Position numbers and translations under genes: made by a program
Notes under the pieces: generated by a model
What the model was told of the DNA's origin: nothing
Databases searched by the model: none
What the model saw: only the letters and a program-made list of their open reading frames with translations
Shown: piece by piece, positions 1 through 6,395 of the stretch
Layout: the number at the start of each line of letters is the position of its first letter
How positions within the stretch are numbered: position 1 is the first letter of the stretch
Assembly (NCBI GenBank): GCA_900772575.1
Contig: CAAHEN010000054.1
Span: forward strand, 1 to 6,442
Direction of reading: 5' to 3'
DNA: 6,442 nt
Source: Bacteroidaceae bacterium
GTDB taxonomy: Bacteria; Bacteroidota; Bacteroidia; Bacteroidales; Bacteroidaceae

Positions 1-806
1 CGGCCGTGCGGCGCATGGCCGCCGATGGCGGCATCACCCCAATATTCGTCGGCGGACTGCCGCCGGCCGACAACGCTCTGGCCGGCACCGGACACATCGC
101 CGCCGATGATCCCGCCGGTGCCGCACGCGCAGCCATCGCCCTGATCCGCGAAGGACACGCCGACGTGCTCATGAAAGGGCTCATCAACACCGATGTCCTC
201 CTCCACGCCGTACTCGACAAGCAACAGGGGCTGTTGCCCCAAGGCGCCGTGCTGACTCACCTCGCCGTGGCACAGTTGCCCGGCAGTGACCGCCTGCTCT
301 GCTTCAGCGACGCTGCCGTACTGACCTATCCCACGCCGGCACAGCGCCGCGCGCAGGTCAGTGCCGTCGTCACCGCCTGCCGCGCCCTCGGCGCCGCACA
401 GCCACGCGTGGCCCTCGTCCACTGCTCAGAGAAAGTCAGCGACAAGTTTCCCATCACGCACGACTACCGCGACATCGTCGCCGAGGCCGGGGCCGGGCGC
501 TGGGACGACTGCCGCATCGACGGTCCGCTCGACCTGCGCACCGCCATCGACCCCGCCGCCCTCCGGCAGAAAGGCATCAGCTCACCGCTGGAAGGACGGG
601 CGGACGGCCTCATTTTTCCCGACATAGAAGCCGCCAACGTGTTCTACAAAACCGTGACCTACCTCGGCGCCCGCGTGGCCGGCCTGCTCTGCGGCACGTC
701 CGTGCCCGTCATCCTGCCCTCGCGCGGCGACAGCGCCGAGACCAAGGCCGACAGCCTGCTCATCGCGGCCCGTCTCGCAAAGCACCTCACCACCACCTCC
801 GACTGA
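1..806 (+). CDS. ptb: Phosphate butyryltransferase, 3' part (5' end outside window)
   Basis: This enzyme exchanges CoA for phosphate on butyryl-CoA (or a similar short or branched acyl-CoA), giving the acyl phosphate used by the kinase encoded next. It is cytosolic. The frame is open from base 3 to the TGA at 804-806, about 267 codons. The family is usually about 300 residues, so some 35-40 N-terminal residues lie outside the window; the GTG at 6 is not the true start. Visible family signatures are LMKGLINTD (168-194), SDAAVLTYPTPAQR near 306-347, HCSEKVSDKFPIT (from 420), the GRADGLIFPDIEAANVFYK region (about 597-650) and the C-terminal SRGDSAETK (720-746), which matches the phosphate acetyl/butyryltransferase active-site region. 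A butyrate kinase gene starts 17 bases downstream, which favours Ptb over phosphate acetyltransferase. True acyl preference (butyryl, isobutyryl, isovaleryl) cannot be read from sequence. No frameshift is seen. Confidence 0.93.
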   Translation, partial: AVRRMAADGGITPIFVGGLPPADNALAGTGHIAADDPAGAARAAIALIREGHADVLMKGLINTDVLLHAVLDKQQGLLPQGAVLTHLAVAQLPGSDRLLCFSDAAVLTYPTPAQRRAQVSAVVTACRALGAAQPRVALVHCSEKVSDKFPITHDYRDIVAEAGAGRWDDCRIDGPLDLRTAIDPAALRQKGISSPLEGRADGLIFPDIEAANVFYKTVTYLGARVAGLLCGTSVPVILPSRGDSAETKADSLLIAARLAKHLTTTSD

Positions 807-823
807 CACACAAAAGCATCCAT

Positions 824-1885
824 ATGCAAATACTGGTCATCAACCCAGGGTCGACCTCGACCAAGATAGCGGTCTACGACGACGAGCAACCCGTGCTCCT
901 GCGCACGCTGCGCCACAGCGTGGCCGAACTGGCCGGCTACGAGCGCATCGTCGACCAGCGCGAGTTTCGCCGCGACCTCGTCATCAGTGAGCTCGCACGG
1001 CTCAACATCCCCTTCTGCTTCGACGCCATCATCGGGCGCGGCGGCCTGGCCAAGCCCCTCAGCGGCGGCGTCTATGAGGTCGACGCGCAGATGTGCCGCG
1101 ACATGTACAGCTCACAGCGCCAGCACGTCTGCAACCTAGGGTGCATGATCGCCTACGAGCTGGCACAGCGCCTGCCCGACTGCCGCGCCTACATCGCCGA
1201 CCCTGTCGTGGTCGACGAGATGGACGACATCGCCCGCATCAGCGGATCTCCGCTCATGCCGCGCGTCCCCGTGTGGCACGCCCTCAACCAGCGCGCCATC
1301 GGCCGCCGCTTTGCCCGCGAGAACGGCCGGCGCTACGAGGAGCTCAACCTCATCATCTGCCACATGGGCGGCGGCATCTCCATCGCCGCGCACCGCCACG
1401 GACGCGCCGTCGACGCCAACAACGGCCTTGACGGCGAAGGGCCGTTCTCACCGGAGCGCGCCGGCTCGCTGCCCCCGGCCGACCTGATACGCCTCTGCTA
1501 CAGCGGGCGCTACACTGAGGAACAGCTGCTCAAGCGCATCTCTGGCCAAGCCGGACTGGCGGCGCATCTGGGGACGACGGACGTCAAGGAGATCATCGGG
1601 CGCATCGCCGACGGCGACAGCCACGCCGAACTGGTGCTCGACGCCATGATCTACCAGACGGCGAAGTGCATCGCCGCCGAGGGCGCCGTGCTCTGTGGCG
1701 AGATCGACGCCATACTCGTCACCGGCGGCATGGCCCACTCGGACTACATCACCGCCCGCCTGCGCCGCCGCATCAGCTTTCTGGCGCCGGTGCACATCTA
1801 TCCCGGTGAGGACGAGATGCAGGCCCTGGCCCTCAACGCCCTTGCCGTGCTGCGCGGCACGAGAGAGGCAAAGGCCTATGCCTAG
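824..1885 (+). CDS. buk: Butyrate kinase
   Basis: Cytosolic acetate/butyrate kinase-family enzyme (ASKHA fold) that transfers phosphate from butyryl phosphate to ADP, yielding ATP and the free acid. The 353-residue length is normal for Buk. The N-terminal phosphate-binding motif NPGSTSTK is at residues 7-14. GRGG with Arg72 probably corresponds to the substrate-binding arginine of acetate kinase. HALNQ begins at His152. HMGGGIS (180-186) is the second nucleotide/phosphate motif, followed by DANNGLDGEGPFSPERAG, which is typical of butyrate kinases. LVTGG and YPGEDEM (326-332) close the C-terminal half. The ATG at 824 is favoured because translation from it begins directly with the conserved MQILVINPGS. 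There is no clear Shine-Dalgarno; the leader is short and A/C-rich. It sits 17 bases after ptb, so the two are almost surely one operon. The TAG stop is followed within a few bases by a hairpin. Related branched-chain acid kinases cannot be excluded. Confidence 0.95.
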   Translation: MQILVINPGSTSTKIAVYDDEQPVLLRTLRHSVAELAGYERIVDQREFRRDLVISELARLNIPFCFDAIIGRGGLAKPLSGGVYEVDAQMCRDMYSSQRQHVCNLGCMIAYELAQRLPDCRAYIADPVVVDEMDDIARISGSPLMPRVPVWHALNQRAIGRRFARENGRRYEELNLIICHMGGGISIAAHRHGRAVDANNGLDGEGPFSPERAGSLPPADLIRLCYSGRYTEEQLLKRISGQAGLAAHLGTTDVKEIIGRIADGDSHAELVLDAMIYQTAKCIAAEGAVLCGEIDAILVTGGMAHSDYITARLRRRISFLAPVHIYPGEDEMQALALNALAVLRGTREAKAYA

Positions 1886-1914
1886 GGCCGCACGGAGCCG
1901 CTCCGTGCCCGGCC
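1886..1914 (+). terminator. Hairpin directly after buk, possible terminator
   Basis: GCACGGAG (1890-1897) pairs perfectly with CTCCGTGC (1901-1908) around a 3-base loop. GGCC (1886-1889) can extend it by pairing with GGCC (1911-1914) across a 2-base bulge, giving about 12 G+C-rich pairs starting one base after the buk stop codon. There is no U-tract behind it, so it is not a textbook intrinsic terminator. It may still end or protect the 3' end of the ptb-buk transcript. The structure is read directly; the role is inferred from position. Confidence 0.5.
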
Positions 1915-1937
1915 ATGGCGCACCCTTTTGCGCCCAT
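1915..1937 (+). other. Second intergenic hairpin between buk and rpsO
   Basis: GGCGCA (1917-1922) pairs with TGCGCC (1929-1934) around a 6-base loop, and AT/AT pairs at 1915-1916 and 1936-1937 can extend it past a one-base bulge. It overlaps the first two units of a tandem repeat (1921-1951), so part of the symmetry may be a by-product of that repeat, or the reverse. It is followed by weakly T-containing sequence and not by a U-tract. Role unknown; it could contribute to ending the ptb-buk transcript. Confidence 0.4.
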
Positions 1938-1951
1938 TTGTGTCCCATTTG
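1921..1951. repeat. Three tandem 10-11 base units, consensus nnCCCwTTTG
   Basis: Three direct repeats lie end to end: CACCCTTTTG (1921-1930), CGCCCATTTG (1931-1940) and TGTCCCATTTG (1941-1951). The CCC-A/T-TTTG core recurs every 10-11 bases, close to one DNA helical turn, so the cores would face the same side of the helix. The array ends 31 bases before the -33 element of the rpsO promoter. Such phasing is common for protein-binding sites, but three short units could also be chance or a small genomic repeat. No binding protein can be named. Confidence 0.5.
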
Positions 1952-1978
1952 CCGGCTCCGGCAAAAAAATGCGGGACA
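1941..1978 (+). other. Third intergenic hairpin, long imperfect palindrome upstream of the rpsO promoter
   Basis: The inner stem TTTGCCG (1948-1954) pairs with CGGCAAA (1959-1965) around a GCTC loop. The outer stem TGTCCC (1941-1946) pairs with GGGACA (1973-1978), and A1947 can pair with T1970. The extra A residues of the run at 1963-1969 and the GC at 1971-1972 bulge out. The palindrome ends four bases before the rpsO -33 element. There is no U-tract after it on either strand, so a simple terminator reading is weak. It may be a last terminator for read-through from ptb-buk or a regulatory site. Confidence 0.4.
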
Positions 1979-1982
1979 GCGC

Positions 1983-2013
1983 TTGGCTAGTTCGCTGAAA
2001 GTCCGTAACTTTG
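1983..2013 (+). promoter_or_regulatory. rpsO promoter, Bacteroidota type
   Basis: The -7 element TAACTTTG (2006-2013) is an exact match to the Bacteroidota primary sigma factor consensus TAnnTTTG and is followed by C. The -33 element TTGG (1983-1986) lies 19 bases upstream, within the known spacing. Transcription would start roughly at 2018-2022, leaving a leader of under 40 bases before the rpsO ATG at 2058. The match is seen directly; activity is inferred. Confidence 0.8.
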
Positions 2014-2057
2014 CGCCGCTGTAAAGCACAATCCCATATTTTAACCCATACATTTAT

Positions 2058-2327
2058 ATGTACTTAGATTCTGTAAAGAAGCAAGAGATCTTTGGACAGT
2101 ACGGAAAGTCCAACACGGATACCGGTTCCCCCGAGAGCCAGGTGGCCTTGTTCTCATACCGTATTTCCCATCTGACGGAACACATGAAGGCGAACCGTAA
2201 AGATCATACGACCGAACGCGCCCTCGTCAAAATGGTAGGCAAGCGCCGTGCGCTGCTCAACTACCTCAAGCGTAACGACATCGAGCGTTACCGCTCACTC
2301 ATCAAGGCCCTCGGCCTCCGCAAATAA
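2058..2327 (+). CDS. rpsO: 30S ribosomal protein S15
   Basis: S15 is a primary binder of 16S rRNA in the central domain of the 30S subunit and helps form the platform and an intersubunit bridge. The product is 89 residues, the standard family length. It contains the hallmark DTGSPESQ (21-28), HLTEHMK (38-44), KDH (48-50), GKRRALLNYL (61-70) and the C-terminal GLRK. The common KDHHS wording reads KDHTT here, with Thr in place of the usual Ser. The ATG at 2058 follows an A/T-rich leader without Shine-Dalgarno, as usual in this phylum, and the promoter lies directly upstream. A strong hairpin follows 40 bases after the stop, so it is probably a single-gene transcript. By hand count the gene is about 52% G+C, clearly lower than its neighbours, in keeping with the codon choice of a highly expressed gene. 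The short leader shows no S15 autoregulatory fold that I recognise. Confidence 0.98.
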   Translation: MYLDSVKKQEIFGQYGKSNTDTGSPESQVALFSYRISHLTEHMKANRKDHTTERALVKMVGKRRALLNYLKRNDIERYRSLIKALGLRK

Positions 2328-2359
2328 GCCACAGCGGAGCCCTGCGCCCTCGACGGCAG

Positions 2360-2405
2360 AAAAAAAAATCCGCCCGGAAACACAGCACGTGTCTCCGGGC
2401 GGATT
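2360..2405. terminator. Strong hairpin after rpsO, with A-tract on its left side
   Basis: AATCCGCCCGGA (2367-2378) pairs perfectly with TCCGGGCGGATT (2394-2405), 12 base pairs. After one A-C mismatch, ACAC (2380-2383) pairs with GTGT (2389-2392) around a 5-base loop. Nine A residues (2360-2368) precede the stem, and no T-run follows it on the + strand. Read on the minus strand this is a classic intrinsic terminator (stem then U-tract). On the + strand it is a U-less stem placed where the rpsO transcript should end. It may work in both directions. Confidence 0.75.
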
Positions 2406-2463
2406 GCGCTTGCCCCCCGAGATGCCGAAGGGCCATGGGAGCAAGAAAAGGCGGGCCATTCTC

Positions 2464-2494
2464 TTGGCCGGGGTAGCCGATTGTTGTAACTTTG
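2464..2494 (+). promoter_or_regulatory. leuS promoter, Bacteroidota type
   Basis: The -7 element TAACTTTG (2487-2494) and the -33 element TTGG (2464-2467) are separated by 19 bases, the same two elements and the same spacing as at rpsO. Transcription should begin near 2499-2503, about 31-35 bases before the leuS ATG at 2534. This placement rules out the upstream in-frame TTG at 2492, which lies inside the -7 element. Confidence 0.8.
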
Positions 2495-2533
2495 CCTCAA
2501 AATCATAACAGCCTCCACACACGCATACGCCAA

Positions 2534-5377
2534 ATGGAATATAACTTTAATGAAATAGAAAAGAAGTGGCAGCAGACATGGGCCGCCGACAAGACCTATC
2601 ACGTCACCGAAGACGCCGGGCGCAAGAAATACTACGTGCTCAACATGTTCCCCTACCCTTCAGGCGCAGGACTTCACGTGGGCCATCCGCTGGGCTACAT
2701 CGCCGCTGACATCTACGCCCGCTACAAGCGGCTCCAGGGCTTCAACGTGCTCAACCCCATGGGTTACGACGCCTATGGCTTGCCTGCTGAGCAGTATGCC
2801 ATACAGACCGGGCAGCACCCCGCCGTCACAACGGTCAACAACATCGCCCGCTACCGCGAGCAGCTCGACAAGATTGGTTTCAGCTTTGACTGGGACCGCG
2901 AGGTGCGCACCTGCGACCCACACTACTACCACTGGACGCAGTGGGCCTTCGAGAAGATGTACGGCTCATTCTACTGCAACGCCTGCGGCAAGGCGCTGCC
3001 CATCGAACGTCTCACAGAGCATCTGGCCAAGCGCGGCACAGAAGGGCTCGACGCGGCCTGTGGCGAGGAACTGACCCTGACGGCCGCAGAATGGAACGCG
3101 ATGGGCGAAGAGGAGCGGCAGCAGGTGCTGATGAACTACCGCATCGCCTATCTGGGCGAGACGATGGTCAACTGGTGCCCGCAGCTCGGCACCGTGCTGG
3201 CCAACGATGAGGTGGTCGACGGCGTCTCAGAGCGCGGCGGCTATCCCGTCGTCCAGAAGAAGATGAAGCAATGGTGCCTCCGCGTGTCGGCCTATGCCCA
3301 GCGCCTGCTCGACGGCCTCGACACCATCGACTGGACCGACTCCATCAAGGAGACGCAGCGCAACTGGATAGGCCGCTCCGAAGGCACGGAGATGACCTTT
3401 GCCGTCAAAGACAGCGACGTCACCTTCACCATCTTCACCACCCGCGCCGACACCATCTTCGGCGTCACGTTCATGGTACTGGCCCCCGAGAGCGAGCTTG
3501 TCGGCCAACTGACGACCGCCGCGCAGCAGGAGGCTGTCGACGCCTACATCGAAGCCACCAAGCGCCGCACCGAGCGCGAGCGCATCGCCGACCGCCGCGT
3601 GACGGGCGTCTTCACCGGCTCGTATGCCGTCAACCCCTTCACCGGTGAGGCCATCCCCATCTGGGTCAGCGACTATGTGCTGGCCGGCTATGGCACCGGT
3701 GCCATCATGGCCGTGCCCGCCCACGACTCTCGCGACTATGCCTTCGCCCGCCATTTCGGCCTGCCCATCATCCCGCTCATCGAGGGTGCCGACGTCTCTG
3801 AAGAGAGCTTCGACGCCAAGGAGGGCATCGTCATGAACAGTCCCCGCGCGGAGCGGCAAGGCACCACGGCCTTCTCGCTCAACGGCCTGACGGTCAAGGA
3901 GGCCATCGCCGCCACCAAGAAGTACGTCACCGAGCACCATCTGGGCCGCGTCAAGGTCAACTACCGCCTGCGCGACGCCATCTTCTCGCGCCAGCGCTAC
4001 TGGGGCGAGCCCTTCCCGGTCTACTACAAGAACGGCATGCCGCAGATGGTACCTGAGGACTGCCTGCCCCTCGAACTGCCCGAGGTGACAAAGTTTCTGC
4101 CCACAGAGAGCGGCGAGCCGCCACTCGGCAACGCCACACGCTGGGCGTGGGACACCGTCGGGCGCTGCGTGACGGACAATGCCCGCATCGACAACAAGAC
4201 CGTCTTCCCCCTCGAACTCTCCACCATGCCAGGCTTCGCCGGATCGTCGGCCTACTACCTGCGCTACATGGATCCGCACAACGACCATGCCCTCGTCTCG
4301 CCCGAGGCCGACGCCTACTGGCAAGACGTGGATCTCTATATCGGCGGTTCGGAACACGCCACCGGCCACCTCATCTACAGCCGCTTCTGGAACAAGTTCC
4401 TGCATGACCTCGGCGTGTCGTGCAAGGAAGAGCCCTTCCGCAAGCTCGTCAACCAGGGTATGATACAGGGCCGCTCCAACTTTGTCTACCGCATCAAGGA
4501 AACCAACACCTTCGTCTCCGCCGGGCTCAAGGACGGCTACGACGTCACCCCGCTCCACGTCGATGTCAACATTGTGCAGAACGACGTGCTCGACCTCGAC
4601 GCCTTCAAGGCCTGGCGCCCGGAGTATGCCGACGCCGAGTTTGTGCTCGAAGACGGCAAGTACATCTGCGGCTGGGCCATTGAGAAGATGTCGAAGTCGA
4701 TGTACAACGTGGTCAACCCCGACATGATTGTTGAGAAATATGGCGCAGACACGCTGCGCCTCTACGAGATGTTCCTCGGTCCCATCAACCAGAGCAAGCC
4801 CTGGGACTCCAACGGCATCGACGGCTGCTTCCGCTTCCTGCGCAAGACATGGAACCTCTTCTTCACCAAGGACGGGCAGCTCGCCGTCACTGACGACGCC
4901 CCCACGAAAGACAACCTGAAGAGCCTCCACAAGCTCATCAAGAAGGTGAGCGAGGACATCGAGGTGTTCTCCTACAACACCAGCGTGCCGGCCTTCATGA
5001 TAGCCGTCGGCGAACTGGCCCAGCAGAAGTGCGCCAGCCGGCAGGTGCTGGAGCCCCTCGTCGTGCTCATGGCTCCCTTCACGCCCCACATCGCCGAAGA
5101 GCTCTGGCACCGCCTGGGCCACACCACCACCGTCTGCGACGCCGCGTGGCCGGCATTCGACGAGAGCTGCCTGCGCGAGGACAGCATGACGCTGAGCGTC
5201 TCGTTCAACGGCAAGACCCGCTTCACGGTCGACTTTCCCGCCGACGCCGCCAAGGATGAGATCGAGGCGCAGGTGCTGGCCATGGAGCAGACCCGCAAGT
5301 ACACAGACGGCATGCAGGTGGCCAAGGTCATCGTCGTGCCCGGCAAGATTGTCAACATCGTCTTGAAGAAACAATAA
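2534..5377 (+). CDS. leuS: Leucyl-tRNA synthetase
   Basis: Class I synthetase that charges tRNA(Leu) in the cytosol and hydrolyses mischarged tRNA in a CP1 editing domain. The product is 947 residues, near the usual Bacteroidales length. Visible in order: MFPYPSGAGLHVGH with the HIGH-type motif at 48-51; an insertion at about 146-214 between the catalytic and zinc regions; NWCP with Cys215; editing motifs TTRADT (302-307) and GTGAIMAVPAHDSRD (387-401) with the conserved editing Asp398; WGEPFP from Trp490; LVNQGMI (638-644); a leucine-specific stretch; KMSKS (718-722); the anticodon-binding helices; and a small C-terminal tRNA-binding domain ending VPGKIVNIVLKKQ. The ATG at 2534 (MEYNFNEIEKKW) is chosen because it matches the family N-terminus and follows the promoter. 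An in-frame TTG at 2492 lies in the promoter. The usual zinc CxxC after NWC reads SERG (232-235), while C148-x-x-C151 and Cys176 occur in the insertion. It probably shares a transcript with the next gene, 13 bases away. Confidence 0.98.
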   Translation: MEYNFNEIEKKWQQTWAADKTYHVTEDAGRKKYYVLNMFPYPSGAGLHVGHPLGYIAADIYARYKRLQGFNVLNPMGYDAYGLPAEQYAIQTGQHPAVTTVNNIARYREQLDKIGFSFDWDREVRTCDPHYYHWTQWAFEKMYGSFYCNACGKALPIERLTEHLAKRGTEGLDAACGEELTLTAAEWNAMGEEERQQVLMNYRIAYLGETMVNWCPQLGTVLANDEVVDGVSERGGYPVVQKKMKQWCLRVSAYAQRLLDGLDTIDWTDSIKETQRNWIGRSEGTEMTFAVKDSDVTFTIFTTRADTIFGVTFMVLAPESELVGQLTTAAQQEAVDAYIEATKRRTERERIADRRVTGVFTGSYAVNPFTGEAIPIWVSDYVLAGYGTGAIMAVPAHDSRDYAFARHFGLPIIPLIEGADVSEESFDAKEGIVMNSPRAERQGTTAFSLNGLTVKEAIAATKKYVTEHHLGRVKVNYRLRDAIFSRQRYWGEPFPVYYKNGMPQMVPEDCLPLELPEVTKFLPTESGEPPLGNATRWAWDTVGRCVTDNARIDNKTVFPLELSTMPGFAGSSAYYLRYMDPHNDHALVSPEADAYWQDVDLYIGGSEHATGHLIYSRFWNKFLHDLGVSCKEEPFRKLVNQGMIQGRSNFVYRIKETNTFVSAGLKDGYDVTPLHVDVNIVQNDVLDLDAFKAWRPEYADAEFVLEDGKYICGWAIEKMSKSMYNVVNPDMIVEKYGADTLRLYEMFLGPINQSKPWDSNGIDGCFRFLRKTWNLFFTKDGQLAVTDDAPTKDNLKSLHKLIKKVSEDIEVFSYNTSVPAFMIAVGELAQQKCASRQVLEPLVVLMAPFTPHIAEELWHRLGHTTTVCDAAWPAFDESCLREDSMTLSVSFNGKTRFTVDFPADAAKDEIEAQVLAMEQTRKYTDGMQVAKVIVVPGKIVNIVLKKQ

Positions 5378-5390
5378 GTCAGCTACCGCA

Positions 5391-6395
5391 ATGGTCAAGA
5401 ATCTTCACGCCACATTCTTACAGAACCTCCGCGACTATCTGGTCATCACCTTCGGCCTGGTGTGCTACGCCGTCGGGTTCACCTGTTTCCAGCTGCCCTA
5501 CGAGATCACGACCGGCGGGCTGGCCGGTGCGGGCGCCGTCATCTTCTATGCCATCGGCTTCCCCGTACAGTACACCTTCTTCATCGTCAACATCATCCTG
5601 CTGGCCGTGGCCATCAGGGTGCTGGGCTGGAAGTTCTGTGTCAAGACCATCTACGCCGTCTTCATGCTGACCTTCCTGCTCGGCATCTCACAGGAAATCA
5701 TGCACAACGTGGCCATGAACCGCCCCGACGAGTTCGTGCTCTCGGCCCGCGGCCTGCCGCAGGTGGTCAAGGACAACATGTTCCTCTCCTGCATTCTCGG
5801 CGCCGCGCTCGAGGGCGTCGGCATCGGCCTCGTCTTCCTGAGCAACGGCTCGACCGGCGGCACGGACATCATCGCCGCCATCATCAACAAGTATAAGGAC
5901 GTCACGCTCGGCCAGATGATGATGCTCTGCGACCTGGTCATCATCACCTCCAGCCTGCTCCTCCCGACAGGCAATGTCGACAAGCTCATCTATGGCTACT
6001 GCACGCTCATCATCACCAACCTGCTGCTGGACTATGTGGTCGACCGCGGACGGCAGTCGGTGCAGTTCCTCATCTTCTCCCTGAAGTACGACGAGATTGC
6101 CGAGGCCATCAACGCCCTGCACCGCGGCGTCACCGTCCTGAACGGACAGGGCTGGTACACCAAGCACGAGCGCAAGGTGCTCGTTGTCCTGGCCAAGAAG
6201 CGTGAGAGCACCACCATCTTCCGCATCATCCAGAACATCGACCCCGGCGCCTTCGTCTCGCAGTCGAAGGTCATCGGTGTCTTCGGCTACGGCTTTGACA
6301 AGATCAAGATCAAAGCCGACAAGAAGGCCGACGCCGAGGTGCAGGCAGAAAGGGCCGCAGCCGGCGAATCCGAGACTGGCAAGGCCCAGGCCTGA
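5391..6395 (+). CDS. YitT family membrane protein (DUF161 plus DUF2179)
   Basis: Inner-membrane protein of unknown function; 334 residues. About seven hydrophobic segments can be read (roughly residues 15-34, 40-57, 61-78, 82-100, 131-151, 173-191 and 196-216), followed by a soluble C-terminal domain at about 224-300 of the DUF2179 type with GVTVLNGQGWYTK (246-258) and IDPGAFVS (283-290). The two halves of the membrane part each carry a TGG loop, TTGGLAG (40-46) and STGGTDI (154-160), suggesting internal duplication, a feature of YitT proteins. Residues after about 303 form a Lys/Ala/Glu-rich hydrophilic tail that appears longer than in many relatives. The ATG at 5391 lies 13 bases after the leuS stop with no promoter in the gap, so it is probably co-transcribed with leuS. 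No signal peptide apart from the first membrane segment. Transport has been suggested for the family but is not established. The 47 bases after the stop contain no ATG or recognisable signal. Confidence 0.9.
   Translation: MVKNLHATFLQNLRDYLVITFGLVCYAVGFTCFQLPYEITTGGLAGAGAVIFYAIGFPVQYTFFIVNIILLAVAIRVLGWKFCVKTIYAVFMLTFLLGISQEIMHNVAMNRPDEFVLSARGLPQVVKDNMFLSCILGAALEGVGIGLVFLSNGSTGGTDIIAAIINKYKDVTLGQMMMLCDLVIITSSLLLPTGNVDKLIYGYCTLIITNLLLDYVVDRGRQSVQFLIFSLKYDEIAEAINALHRGVTVLNGQGWYTKHERKVLVVLAKKRESTTIFRIIQNIDPGAFVSQSKVIGVFGYGFDKIKIKADKKADAEVQAERAAAGESETGKAQA

Noticed and set aside
1915..1998. A 27-codon + strand frame starting ATG GCG in the buk-rpsO gap
   Set aside because: It is built from the hairpin and repeat sequence and runs into the rpsO promoter. 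There is no evidence of translation.
1448..2053. A 201-codon minus-strand frame across the end of buk and the rpsO promoter
   Set aside because: It is mostly antisense to conserved buk codons, crosses the intergenic hairpins, and has no family resemblance.
2430..2469. Repeated GGGCCAT (2430-2436, 2453-2459) and a 5-pair stem GGCCA/TGGCC near the leuS -33 element
   Set aside because: Both are short and expected in G+C-rich DNA; too weak to call an operator.
2492..2533. Upstream in-frame TTG start for leuS, adding 14 residues
   Set aside because: The TTG is part of the TAACTTTG promoter element, so it lies before the predicted transcription start. The extra residues do not match the family.
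2288..2602. A 104-codon minus-strand frame with a hydrophobic start between leuS and rpsO
   Set aside because: It begins inside leuS, runs through the minus-strand terminator structure at 2360-2405 before its stop, and shows no promoter or known domain.
4477..4484. CAACTTTG inside leuS, resembling a -7 element
   Set aside because: The first base differs from TAnnTTTG, and it sits within coding sequence with no gene start nearby.
3227..5398. A 723-codon open frame on the minus strand across leuS
   Set aside because: It lies wholly opposite well-supported leuS codons. In G+C-rich genes with G/C third positions, long antisense frames arise as a by-product. Its translation shows no recognisable domain.
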